Shown piece by piece: positions 34,405 through 48,751 of a stretch of 64,000 nucleotides of DNA. The stretch comes from Viola odorata (taxonomy: Eukaryota > Streptophyta > Magnoliopsida > Malpighiales > Violaceae). The stretch covers positions 67,675,189-67,739,188 of the forward strand of contig OY829541.1 of assembly GCA_963691705.1 (NCBI GenBank), written 5' to 3'. Both the position numbers and the translations under genes were made by a program. The notes beneath the pieces are model-generated. The model saw only the letters and a program-made list of their open reading frames with translations. It was not told where the DNA came from and made no database searches. Numbering within the stretch: position 1 is the stretch's first letter; every line of letters begins with the position of its first letter.

Positions 34405-36053
34405 TCACTGCCTATGGCATGCTTGAATAATAGGAGTTGGTGGGTCTGTTAATAAACCATTGTGTGTATGATCAGCAACCCATTTGCTTGCAGCCTGAGA
34501 GTAGTGCACACCATCCCAACTTATAGATGCTGCCGAGTCTTTACACACGCCGCCATAGACCTCAGTGTTGTTAACCATTCCCTTGTTTCCACACCATATA
34601 TGATCAAACTTCACATGATACCCACAGCAGGGCTTTATCGGATCAGAGTATCCTGTAAATTTAAGACAATGCAACTATTATACGATACATTTTCAGCATT
34701 TCGTTGCATTTTGGTGTTAGCAACTCTTTTCAGACCAGATGCGAAGTTCATGATCTAGAAGAACATCATATGTCCAGAGATGATCTCCACAAAAATTTAA
34801 TTCACTAGTTAAAAAGCGATGAACGTTACCTAGCTTATTTGCATTGCTGATAAGTCCATACTTAGCAGCATAAACATCCACATAAGTAATTGCAGCTTCC
34901 GGTAGCTCTGCCCTTAGTTTAGTAAGCCTTTCCTTAAGCTTGTTGTTAAACTCTACAGACATGTCATTTTGAGCCTTGACACAACCATGCTCATCAAGAT
35001 AACCAGGCGCAGGGTTTGAGACGTAAAATAGGTTCACAGGCAAACAACCAAAAGGCCCTGTATTGTGTATCCAGAATGCCCTCCCTCCTTGTTGATACAA
35101 ATGCTATAAAACACACACATGCACAAAATCAACACCCCGAAGCTCAAAAACGTATTACATTGTCAATTTTGATCATTGATTACAACAACAAACTACTTAC
35201 TTGGACTGCTGAGGCTAATTGGTTAACTATATCTGGCAATGATGTGCGAAGTTCATCAGTACTAAGCTTTCTAAAACCGACAGAAAGATCATTTTGGCCT
35301 AAATCAAATGTGTAAAGAGCCTTGGAGAATTCATCAGGCCTAGGGAGTTTATCTGCCTCAGCTGTATTCCTCACTAAACAACACAAAATCAAAACGAAAA
35401 AAGGACACAACTAGAGAATCAATGGAGTAACAAATGAGCAATTTAAATTGTAGGGTAAAATTAGAAACTAAATTTACAACCTTGATTGTATAGATCTGCA
35501 GTTCTTGCTTTGAATTGGTCAAATTGCACGATCTGCATGTCAAGAGCAAATGGGCTAATACCATACTGAAATATGGTCTCATTTTGCCTCCTAATGGTTG
35601 ATCCTCCTGTTGCAAAATTGGCACCATGCCTATAGTTTGTACCAATTGAATTCAGATATGCACTCAAGTATGGTAATTTCAGGCGCTCAGCTGCATCAAT
35701 TATCAACCAATCAGGCACTAACTTAGACTGTGAAAGAAAAACATAAAACTAAGGGAAAAGGAAATGGGTTTTTTGTTACCTATGAAGTCTATGATCAGAC
35801 GGCCATCAGAATCTCTACCAGCTGGTTTGTGGAAGAAACCTTCACCATATGGTGATCTGATTGGCTCAAATGCAGCTGATATTCCTCCAGTATCTGAATT
35901 TGAGTCACCAAAGTTGTAGATTGCAGGAAAATCACAAGGAGGTAAAGCTCCACCTTTTACAGTAAAAACCCAAGTAGAAGAAAGCATAAACCCAGCTGCT
36001 AAAACCCTCCAAAACCCCATTGCTCCCACTGCAGCAATGCTACTACTACTCAT
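34405..36053 (-). CDS. GDSL esterase/lipase (secreted)
   Basis: Five exons on the minus strand, 36053-35780, 35690-35481, 35361-35201, 35103-34830 and 34652-34405, total 1167 nt, 388 residues. A hydrophobic signal segment lies near residues 10-34. Block I reads [20 protein letters not shown] with the nucleophile Ser in GDSNSD. Block II is [12 protein letters not shown], block [15 protein letters not shown] (GxND, oxyanion Asn), and block [12 protein letters not shown] supplies the catalytic Asp and His. All four catalytic positions are present. Family knowledge: this plant clade (ENOD8/At5g14450-like) is secreted and acts on ester bonds in lipids or cell-wall polysaccharide acetyl groups. The true substrate is unknown. 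Its neighbour SURF2 diverges from it across about 1.3 kb, as in the syntenic Arabidopsis region I recall. Confidence 0.95.
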
Positions 36054-36059
36054 TCTTGT

Positions 36060-36442
36060 GAACTTTGTTCACTATCTGGGTTGGATAAGTACAGAAAAGG
36101 TATTCTCTTTTCGGCTTTTCCCCCTTTTCCTCTTGATGTGGATAAAGTAACTTGGATATTTTCAAGACTCAAAAAGAGCTTTCACATTTTACACTAACGA
36201 AAGTTGCGAAACTTGATTGATTTGGTTTGTTTGTCTTTTAATCCAGTTTTTCAGCACTGAGAAGCGGCGCATTCTGTTGTTAAAATTTGCACTACTTTTT
36301 AGCCGAGTTCCAAGTGTACTCCACTCCGCCTAATCTAAAATATTATCGTTCGAATGAAATTAATTTTACATAAAACAAAAAGCACTTCTTAAGTAAAAGA
36401 AAAACTTACAAGTATAATACATGCCCGGGAGCTCTCCCCCAA
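36060..36442. promoter_or_regulatory. upstream region of the GDSL gene
   Basis: Left part of the intergenic space between the divergent GDSL and SURF2 genes, before the hAT-like MITE. No gene. No single motif stands out. Confidence 0.4.
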
Positions 36443-36867
36443 ACTACGTGTAGGGGTGTGCAAAATGCCGATTTTCTGATTTTCCATCCCGATTTTTTGT
36501 TAATTTCGGGTATCGAAAATTTAGGATCGGGAATGTAATATCCGAAATTAATTTCAGAACAGAATGGGATCCATTTTGGGTATTTCGGGTACCCGAAATA
36601 TCCGAACTTAGAAAATTTCAAGATCGAGAAATCATAATTTTGGTAGTTCGGTAGTTGAATTTCGAGTAGGCATTACTAAGGTAGTTGAATTTCGAAAATT
36701 TCGAGTATCCGAGAATACCCGAAATCATAAGTTCGAAAATTCGGGTTCGGGTACAAGTTTTTGAAATTCAGGGTCGGGAAAGTGTTTTGGGAATTCGGAA
36801 TACCCGAACTCGAAATAAAAATTTCGGGTATTTCCGAAATACCCAAATAAACAGCCCTATCTACGTG
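36443..36867. mobile_element. hAT-like MITE with internal CCGAAA/TTTCGG palindromes
   Basis: Termini TAGGGGTGTGCAAAATGCCG (36451) and, at the right, CAGCCCTA (about 36859) form short imperfect inverted repeats of hAT type. The flanks ACTACGTG (36443-36450) and TCTACGTG (36860-36867) match in 7 of 8 bases, as expected for the 8-bp hAT target duplication. The interior, about 410 bp, is built of repeated TTTCGGGTAC / GTACCCGAAA-like units that can fold on themselves. No coding capacity. Confidence 0.75.
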
Positions 36868-37375
36868 AGCCTTAATGAAATTTGGTCACGTGATTTTCGC
36901 AAAATCGTTTTTTAAGTGAATAATCAGAACGTTATTCTGGTTGTTTGGGGAACTTCATGTGCACATCCGGCTAACAAGTCATGAATTGATGCTATCTGTA
37001 ATCCTTAGGCCTTCATCTGGAGGTTCGGATGATTTATGTGTGTCGCAAAACAAATTTCGTTAAAAATGGTTTAGCAACTTGAGGTTTGGCCTCCACTCTA
37101 TTCATGATTTTCATGTTATTCCTTCTAGGAGACATTTCAAGAACCTCTTTCCTAGTAACCCAATCGGAAGTTTTATTTCTTTTGCATTAAAAAAAAAAGA
37201 TTACACGAGAAAAAAAAAGGTATCACAAAAGGGAAAAATTAAAGAAAGGAAAGTAGCTACCGACATGTCTCTCTTATTACCAAGAAGCTGCTTGTCGTTC
37301 GAAAGCTGCTGCTTCTTTTAACCCCGATACCCAAAAACCAAAACCTGGTTTTCCTCCCCTGTTCAGTTTGCACAC
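36868..37375 (+). promoter_or_regulatory. upstream region of SURF2
   Basis: Between the MITE and the SURF2 start. No gene frame. The last 100 bp are probably 5' UTR. Confidence 0.4.
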
Positions 37376-37400
37376 AGCAGCAGCAGCAGCAGCAGCAGCA
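37376..37400 (+). repeat. (CAG)n microsatellite just before the SURF2 start
   Basis: Eight CAG units lie directly 5' of ACCGCCATGG, the SURF2 start in strong context. The repeat is in frame with the ATG as GCA alanine codons, but no in-frame ATG stands upstream of it, so it is 5' UTR unless a near-cognate codon is used. Confidence 0.85.
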
Positions 37401-37406
37401 ACCGCC

Positions 37407-39828
37407 ATGGCGGCAGTGAACGACAATGACATCAAGAAAGGTGTGATGGAAGGGATCGATTTGCTGGGTCAACCTACTTTCACAGAGCTCCCAAACGGAA
37501 GGCTCAAGTGCGTAGAAACAGGGCACGAAATGGTCACCAAAGACAAAGAATCCTACTCTCAGAGCAAGCGGTGTCGTTTGGGTCTCCTGGACTATGCCCT
37601 AACCCACAAAAAAACCCCTCTCAACATGTTCAAACAAGACCCTCTTTCACGGTAACATTCTAAACGTGCCATTTTCTCTCCTTGTTTAGCCTTTTCTGTT
37701 CATAGTAATCACATTTATTATGAATTGGGCGAGTTTCTTAGTTATGTGAGTTGTGGGTTACGGGTTGAAAATTTTCTTCCCAAGTTGAAAAGTTGAGGTC
37801 TTGGGCTCTACTATGTTATAGAGTTGGAATCTTTGCTTCCTGTGTTGAGGTTTTGAGGATAGGAATGAAAATTGAGAGTCTGGTTAGATAGTACCTGGTT
37901 GCTTAGCTTATGGGAATTGTGTGCTTAAAGTGTTAACTTGCTTCCCCTATAGAAAAGTTGGAATCTTTGGGCTCACTTTGTTGTAAGAATGGAATTTGCA
38001 ACTGTAACATTGTAAATTGAAAAGTTGGGGTCTTCGGCTCTACTATGTTGTAAAGTTGGAACCTTTGCTCCCTGTCTTGAGTTTTTCAGGATAAGAATGA
38101 AAATTGATTGTCCGGTTAGATAAACTCTAGTTGCTTAATTTCTGGGAATTATGTGCTGGAAGTGTTAACTTGCTTCCCCTATAGAAAAGTTGGAATCTTT
38201 GGGCACTTTGTCGTCTTAACGTTGTAAATTGAAGGAGTTTCTGATTTTTTCCCTTTTTTCCTCAGCTTTCTAAGAACGAGATTTGAACACCCAGTTATTT
38301 AGTTTATTTCATTCTTGCTATTTATGTTGTTTAAAAGCTGTAGAGGTTGCTCACTAGATTGAGCTTATCAATGTTATAACTATGCGAGTATTTATTGGTG
38401 ACTATGTTTGTTTCCATGCTGGTGCTTTTAGTTCAAAGTTGATATGTAAATTAACTGGGGATACTGTCAATAAATCCGAGGAACACATCTGGAAGCACAT
38501 CAATGGCAGACGGTTCCTCTACAAATTAGGTTTGGCTGATTCTCAGGTTTTGTTTGTTTTAGAAAAAATACCAAAATTTTCAGAAGCTGTTTTTATGATG
38601 TTAGTTCGTGGATTACTGTGAACAGAACAAAAAGAAATGGAGAAATTAGATTCTAATGAAATGGAATCAGAGGATGTGGGGGATGAGCTACAAAAAGAAT
38701 CTAAAGGCTTGAAGAAGAAAAAGAAGCAGAAGAAGGAAAAGAAGGTTGAGGAAATTATAACTGAGGTGAGGAATTCTTCAGATAAGGATAGTGAATTTGA
38801 AGAAGATGATTTTTGGATGCCTCCTGCGGGAGAACGCTGGGACTTTGATGACGGAAAGGATCGATGGGGTTCTGATGTGGAATCAGGACCAGAAGATGGG
38901 GAAGAAAAGGAAGCAGGTGTGCTTTTTACCTAGATGTTTTTCTCTATCATGAATAAAGTCACAATTATCTCTGTTTCATATGCTACTTCTTCTTTTTTTC
39001 CAATAGTACCGATTGCCCTATTGGACTTCATATTCTACTTACTATGAAGACCATGTTTAGAGAGAAATATAGAAAATGAAGTTAAGGATCTGATGTGGTG
39101 GTATAGGAAAATAGGTGTGGCATGGCAAGATGTTGATGTGTAATTCTAAGGGCACCTTCATGATAAGTTGAACTGTGATGCTGTCCTCAATATATGGGAC
39201 AAGATTTGAGTACTTTGCTGCAAGATCTAATAGTGGTTCTTGTATGGATATATTGGCATGGGTATAAGTTCGTTCTGTGAAGTGAACTTGCAATCTGGTT
39301 TTTAGTGCAATGAATCTCGATGATTACGCCTGCCATTTTAACTTTTGTGTTTCTCTATATGATGGCCTTCCTTAAGTTATCTGATAGATTTGTTGTTGCT
39401 TTAAGGGCTGTGAAGCATATGGCCTGGTTTAAAACGAAATCGCACACCTTGTACAGTTTTGAAACTATATGCACTGAGTATCCTTTTTGATTTTGTTGTC
39501 GTCGTATCAGGTGAGGCAGTTGAAGATAACGGCAAGGAGTCAGAAGAACTCTCTAATAGGTACGTTGCTTTACGGTGTGTTTTTTTTTTAATGCATAAGA
39601 AAATAACACACGACAATTACGCCAAGACAGTACGCGGTGTTGTTTTTTATCTGGTGCAATGTTCTCTTTGAGGCTTAATCTTACCATTCGTTTCGAGTTG
39701 AGGTAATAACTACTTGCCTTGTTCTTTCTTGCTTTGCACTTTGCAGAACGAAAAGAATGTCGATTGAAATTGGTCCCAGCAGCTTTGCCTCCAGGAAAAA
39801 GAAGAGCAAAAAGAATGCCACAAGTTAA
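37407..39828 (+). CDS. SURF2: surfeit locus protein 2 homologue
   Basis: Five exons, 37407-37651, 38432-38529, 38626-38916, 39511-39559 and 39747-39828, total 765 nt, 254 residues. The SURF2 domain is clear: GIDLLGQPTFTELPNGRLKC, VETGHEMVTKDKESY, FKQDPLSRSKLICKLTGDTV, then SEEHIWKHINGRRFLYKLEQ. The C-terminal half is highly charged (KKKKKQKKEKKVEE, then acidic DSEFEEDDFWMPP, DGKDRWGSDVESGPEDGE) and ends with a basic KRMSIEIG ... KKKSKKN tail. The ATG at 37407 is the first in-frame one and sits in GCCATGG context. The gene is conserved among eukaryotes and its molecular role is poorly known. The basic and acidic tracts would suit a nucleolar or ribosome-biogenesis role, which is inference. Intron 1 holds a tandem duplication. 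Confidence 0.95.
37784..38232 (+). repeat. tandem duplication in SURF2 intron 1
   Basis: Two copies, 37784-38015 and 38016-38232, are diverged by substitutions and small gaps. Shared landmarks in order are GAAAAGTTG, GGCTCTACTATGTT, AGGAATGAAAATTGA, then GTGTTAACTTGCTTCCCCTA and TAGAAAAGTTGGAATCTTTG. Entirely intronic, with no effect on the protein. Confidence 0.85.
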
Positions 39829-40342
39829 TTATTTTGTTTGTATTGCTTTAGTCTATGTGCAATGGTTATTGAACAATTTCGTTCATTTTTTTCCCTTTTT
39901 TTATAAGACTCAAAATGCCAACATCTTAATGGATATAACTTTAATAAATTTTAAATTGTAGTTTTAAAATATTATTGCATTATAATAGCCAATAATAGGT
40001 ACATCAATGTTGACTGAAAAGTGCAAATAAAATAAAATCAGGTTAGAAACTAAAAAAAAAAATAGGATTGCTCGTGAAATGAAACAAAAAACATAATTTA
40101 TGCATTAAAAAAGGAAAAAGATATTTAAAAAAAAGTTTTATTTTCTTTAACAAAAGCCACTTTGATTATCATAATTGCAAGATTAGGGCACCATCAGCTT
40201 AAAATAATGTTGTACTCACTCTTGTGATTAATCTCAAGCCTCAAACTAAAGTAAAACAAAATTGATTAACCACTTCGGTTATAATGTTAGAAAAATAGAA
40301 ACCAAAATATAATTCATGCGTATGAATATGGTTTGTATATAT
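39829..40342. other. convergent 3' region of SURF2 and the uridine kinase gene
   Basis: AT-rich with several poly(A) runs. Presumably 3' UTRs of both genes with a short spacer. No gene. Confidence 0.5.
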
Positions 40343-43488
<3,146 letters not shown>

Positions 43489-43499
43489 GATGTGTACAC

Positions 43500-43815
43500 T
43501 CAAAAGGGTAGTGGCCTAGAATGTGATCAAAACTGCCCTAAACGGATTGTAGGGTTACAATCATCAGTGTGTGGTGGTGTGAAATAAGAAGAGTAAATGA
43601 GTAGTTTTTTTTTTCTTTTAGTGTCTGTTTGGAATTCCTACTTTGACTACAGGTTGGATAGGAGCAAACCACGCAGGAAGAAACACGTAAATATTTTCCT
43701 AGCATACTTCATCTCTGGCAGTTTTTGTTCCAAATATGGAGGTTTGTTGGTCTTTCCCTTTGAGGAAAAAAGGTTTCTCTTTTTGTTTCCATTTTTTGTT
43801 CGACAGACAAAGTAT
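43500..43815. promoter_or_regulatory. upstream region of the UKL gene
   Basis: Short gene-free stretch between the UKL start and the Harbinger-like MITE. It would hold the UKL promoter (minus strand). T-rich, with no clear TATA box. Confidence 0.4.
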
Positions 43816-44777
43816 TAAGGTAGCGTTTGGTTGGCGGAATTAAGGAGGAAAGTAATTCGGGAATCTGAGATTCCGAGCTTTATTGCGTTTGGTTGCGCCA
43901 AGGAATCACTCTCCCCCGGAATCCAACTTTCCTTGACTGCTTTAACTTTCCCAAAAATGGGGGAGAGTGATTCCTTGGCTAGGGGGTGGGGAAAGTGATT
44001 CCCCCTACAGGGAAAGTAATTTTTTTTATTAAATGACATATTTGTCCAAAACTAATTATAAAAAATTAACCTAATAAAGCATCTTCTTCCTTCTCTGTTT
44101 TCTAAAACTTCGCCAAATTATATTAATTACACAAAAATTATAATTAATTACATAAAAATTATAATAATCACATAAAAAATACATAGTAATGATGTAAATA
44201 ATAATATGTAAAAGAAAATTCGGTTAGAAACAGGAATAAATCATCCAAGAAATCTCTATCCTAAACTTGTCTATTGTTGCAATTATGTTTTTTTACAGTG
44301 CTAGAACAATATGTGTCATACTTTGCTATAATTTTTAAAGACTCTAGTACGAAGGTTATGTCATTTGTCATGTTCTTTAACCTGCAAAAAACCATAGTCA
44401 TAAAATAAACTCATTTGATATTTTAATTGTTGAAAGATGGACAATTAAATAGAGAGAAAGTCTAACGTGTTTATAGAAAACTGTGTAGCACAATATATAT
44501 ATAAAAGAATAATTAGACACCTAACAAGATAACAAAAAATACCTAACAAGATCACAAAGACATAAATATAGAAAAATGATAAAATAGTCATTTTTTTACT
44601 TTCCTTGAGGATTTCCAAGTACAAAACAAACATAATAATGTTATTTTCACGGGAATTTTAAATCTCAACCAAACACAAAAAATTGACATTCCCCTCAATC
44701 ACTCTCCCAGGTATCACTCTCTCGGGAGAGTGATTCCAAGGAGGAAAGTAGGATTCCGTGAATCAAACGCTACCTAA
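43816..44777. mobile_element. Tourist/PIF-Harbinger-like non-autonomous element
   Basis: Termini GGTAGCGTTTGGTT (43819) and, inverted at the right, GGTAGCGTTTGATT (ending 44774) are flanked by TAA on both sides (43816-43818 and 44775-44777), the target duplication of PIF/Harbinger elements. Nested inverted repeats extend inward: GGGAGAGTGATTCC-type sequence near 43960-44000 and its complement near 43900-43925 and 44700-44740. At 956 bp with no transposase frame it is a MITE-like derivative. The interior from 44040 to 44640 is very AT-rich. Confidence 0.85.
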
Positions 44778-45150
44778 ATAAAATGTGCCATTAAAAATCG
44801 CTCCAAACTAGATTAGGGCTTCTTTTAGTCTTTAGGCGTCTCTAGACGGCACATTTGCTATAGTCTAGTGGTGAAAAACTTGTCAACTTTTAACCTAATT
44901 CTTAGGCGCAAATTTGGCCAACAATACTTGAATAATATAAGTCCCTTATCGAAAGGACTTGAATGATATGCCACTTACTGAAAGGGCAGAGACGACACTT
45001 GAGGAGATTTATTGGTCTAAGTCAGGACTTCTTAATATTAATTGTCATCAAAATAAACTTTTTCCCACGAATTCCAAGTAATTTATTGCTTTCGATAGTT
45101 TTCCCTTCTTTTTCAAAGATATTTAACTAACTTGTTTGGAAAACAGAAAC
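44778..45150. other. intergenic spacer between two DNA elements
   Basis: About 370 bp without a gene or recognisable motif. Contains a small imperfect repeat (GGACTTGAATGATATGCC and TTGAATAATATAAGTCC, near 44930-44975). Confidence 0.4.
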
Positions 45151-48045
45151 CTAGGGCCTGTTTACCTCAGGGAATTTTCCCGAAAATTTCCCAGTTTTTT
45201 GAAAACTGGATTTTTTTTTCCGAAAACGTGTTTACCTCGCGTTGTTTTCATTTCGGAATGAAAATGAAAATTTTCGGAATGAAAATTCATGTGTAAGTTT
45301 TGAAAACACCCAAAAACCTGTTTTCAAAATTTTCATTCGTTTTACAAAGCCAGTTCTCAAAATCAAAAACACGCTTCTCTGAATAGAGAATTAAATGAAA
45401 GTTTTTTATTTCCAACACTACCCTTACTCATCTCCCCCTCTTCGCGACATCCTCATTTTGTCACTCCCATCCCTAAATTCCATTCTCTTCTTCGAGCTCT
45501 CGTCCTCAGTCTCGACGGCGACTCTCCATCACCCAGCTCCTAACTGTTGCTCCTTGAGGTTTTAGTCCCTCAGACCTCCAGATCTGCTCTCTCCGTGCTC
45601 AGATCTCAAATTCCAGGTATGTTCTCTCCTTCTCCGATTACTCTCTTCCTTTAACTTCAATTCCAGCTCTCTGTTCTTCGATCTTCAAACCTTTCTCTTC
45701 TTGTGAATTTTGAGTGTTTAAGCTCGCGAGCTTCAGCCTCCCTCTCCTCAATCGGGTTCTGCGATCCGATTCTCTTTCTGCTCAGTCATCAATCCTTGAA
45801 CGCGCCGTTGTGTGTCCTGCTGTCACCTCACTTTCGGAGGTAATTCAAGAGGGAGAAAACGGAGACTGATCGTTTTATCATTTACTGCTTTAGTTATTTT
45901 GTTGTTTTTGTTTTTATAGCATCATGATTGAAGCCCTAATTTCATGTGTTCTCAATTTGGATTATTTGGCTGTTATTATTTTTGGAATGATTTTATGTAA
46001 TTGATGATCATTTTGTGCTTGCAGGTATCCAAGAATTACAGCACTACATCAGCAGCACCAAAGGAGGTGAAAGTTAGGGTAAGTGGCCGGTTATCTGTCA
46101 ACTCTTGTGTGCTTTTGGGATAAATTTCTTCAGTGCACCTTGGTTGGTTTTTAAAGGAGAGCCTGGACCTCAAATTTGTTACTTATTTTCCAATCAAAAT
46201 AACATTGCCTGAATAACATATCTCTGTGCAAAGTATTTTTCGTGGGCACTTCTAGAAGATTGTCTTTTTTCTTGTTTTTCAACATTGTACTTAATAGGAT
46301 TTTAAGGCGTTGTTTGCTAACAATACAATAAGCTAGATGGATATATGTAACCCAGCTAATTAACAAATGAAATTTACTTGTTGTCTATAATGGTTTACAT
46401 ATCAGAAAGGAGCTGTCTTTAGTTTGCCTTTAATTGTGTATTTATGGTTCTGCAAAATTGTGCTCGTACTTGCTGTGGTTTGTGTTGCATTTGTTGTAAT
46501 GTGTATGTCATAGTACCAGGACATGGCATTGTAATTTGGCTTTCCTGTATTTTGAATTTCAATGTGGATGTGAACTGTCTTTTAAGATCATAAAAACCCG
46601 GGTTGATGTGAATCTCCCTTCCTTCTGCAGTGTCATCCTTGGTGGATTTGTGGTTGTATATATTGGCAAGGAAGCACTGTGGAAAACGCTTAATTCCGGG
46701 GTATGTTACTGGCTCTAATCTCTAGATATGGCCTACAAATGATCTATATTGATGCATTTCCTGCTGGTAATACGACATGGTATTGATTGATGGATCCACC
46801 ACCCTAGTCTTATTTCTTGCATCATCTTGTGTAACCTGTCATAGCCTGATGACTTACTTTGCCTCTACCGTAGAGCTGCATCTAGTACACTTTTGTAATT
46901 ACGTAGCTGTAAGGAGCTGTTTCCTACTTGAAGTATTAGAAACAGTGGCCTGTTAAGTTTATTGCCTTCACCATACCATCTAGCTGGTGACATGGATTGT
47001 CACTCTCTATTCAGTTTATTAGTACATTAACCTTAGTAAAATGTTAATGTTAAGCCCTGTAATTCTGAAGTGTTTGGACTGCTTATCCTGTTGTGCTGAT
47101 GGAGGTACTTTCTCCTCTGTTTTGTAGGGAATTTTGAAGTGGCAAAGTTTGATTGCAAGCTAAGGGAGCACTGTTCTGTTTTTGCCAAGGCGACCAGCTG
47201 GGTTTTGCAATGTGCAGTTACCACAAGCTCCTAGGCTAGTCCTTCTTGAAGCCCGAATAAAACACCTTTGAGAAGGGTTTTTACCCTTCCATAGGTGTTG
47301 TCATCTGTTGTGCCAGGATATGGGGCTATAAAACCTATGTGTAATAAAGAAAAACTGTTGTATATTGTAACTTTTAAATTGTTGTCGCTGCGTGAAGGTT
47401 GTCTAGACCAAAGGCAATAAGTTGGAATGTGTTTTTCACAGATTGGATTGATGATATGTCATGTATTAGCCTAAACTACCTAGTCGAATAATGTACATTG
47501 TGTTTGTAAACACTAAAGCTGGAAGGCCAAGTTTGATAAAGATGGTTTTTGTTCTTTCACTCGTTCTTGAAACAGAGAATGAAAGGCAGTTTGTTCTTCA
47601 CTCCTTGTGCCATGATGGTTGATAATGACCCTGTTAGTAATTGAAGCTTAGAAGTCAGGAGTGGTGATTTGCATAAGTATGCATTTGGAGAGAGCATATA
47701 TTAAGGAAATTATCACATGACAATTCCTAGTGGGAGCTGGAGCTGGTAAAATGTGGATTGTATAGGAAGAGGAATTATTGAAAAGGAAGTTTGGACTATT
47801 TTGGACAATTTATCCATAAAATGAAAACGCGCGAAGTAAACACGTTTTCCAGTTTTCAGATCAGGAAATTCTTACATTCAGTGCGAAGTAAACGCGTTCT
47901 CCAGTTTTTCTGATCAGGAAACAAGCGCGAAGTAAACGCGTTTTTCAATTTTCAGAATGAAAATAAACAGCAAATTCTCAAATTGAAAATTCTCAAAAAC
48001 AACAAATTTTTAAATTGAAAATTCTCCCAAGTAAACGGGCCCCTA
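45151..48045. mobile_element. 2.9-kb TIR element enclosing gene-like exons
   Basis: The left end reads GGGCCTGTTTAC (45154). The right end, inverted, reads GGGCCCGTTTAC (ending 48042), and both continue into GAATTTTC-type sequence. CTA flanks both ends (45151-45153, 48043-48045), suggesting a 3-bp target duplication like PIF/Harbinger, although TWA would be more typical. Subterminal repeats of GCGAAGTAAACGCGTTTT type occur three times at the right (47829, 47881, 47925) and once inverted at the left (45222-45241). No transposase is visible. The interior instead looks like host gene sequence: a CT-rich leader, GT-AG-bordered exons and a 3' region. It may have captured a gene, or a gene may be flanked by two related ends. 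Confidence 0.65.
46025..47163 (+). CDS. possible small spliced gene or fragment, unrecognised
   Basis: Three exon-like pieces have good borders: 46025-46078 (VSKNYSTTSAAPKEVKVR), 46631-46700 (VILGGFVVVYIGKEALWKTL) and 47128-47163 (GILKWQSLIAS then stop). The second and third join in frame to give a hydrophobic segment followed by a short polar tail, as in a small single-pass membrane or mitochondrial protein. The first does not join the second in phase, so an exon is missing or the model is wrong. A CT-rich leader at about 45440-45616 ends in a plausible donor (CCAG/GTATGT). No ATG can be assigned. I do not recognise the product. Confidence 0.35.
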
Positions 48046-48750
48046 CATATTCATGCACCAAAACTGTACAAATGAAGGTTTAGAAGAAAGCAATAGAAAA
48101 GAATGACAGTTGTAAGATTAAGCAAGGTAACAAATACATGAATAAACTAAACAATTAAATCCAAATAAATACAAAACATCCCTAGCGATGAATGGAAGTT
48201 TCTGTTTTCTCTTCAAAAGAGGTTAATACAGTTGTGTAATGTTCTGTTATGTGCTAAAGCACATTCTGCAAAGTAATGGTGTGTCTGTGATGTAGCCTCT
48301 ATCTTCATCACAGGGGAAACAAAACCTTGCGTCATGTTCCCTGACTTCTAAATTTGACGGGCGGCGAAAGGCTCCTAGAAGTGCAGTTATCCCTTTCCAA
48401 AGACCAAGCCCCTAACTTTTAGTCCGTCGAGGACGCAGGCAAACATCAAACTGTAACTCTGCATTTACAGAAAAAAGGATCACCTATGTTCTAAATCAAA
48501 TTGTCCATTCTAATAAAAAGTTATTTTGATCTAGAGGAAAGTGCAAATTTATGATTACTATGCCCACTGTTTTCACCGTTTCGGGCAGCTCAACTTATGA
48601 GGTTTGAAATACAAGTTAGGTTATGGATTTAATGCAAGTGTTTAACAGTGTGAATATGCAAGCATGGAGACGATGGCCTATATTGGATGGAAAATCGCCT
48701 CCTTAAAGAAATATGTTAGGTACTAAGTCTGGTACATACCTTTCATCGTA
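48046..48750. other. 3' side of the methyltransferase gene, no other gene seen
   Basis: Likely includes the 3' UTR of the minus-strand PMT gene. No coherent frame on either strand. Confidence 0.5.
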
Positions 48751-48751
48751 T

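Noticed and set aside
37368..37406. N-terminal extension of SURF2 through the CAG repeat
   Set aside because: It would need a TTG start. The ATG at 37407 is in strong context and gives the normal family N-terminus.
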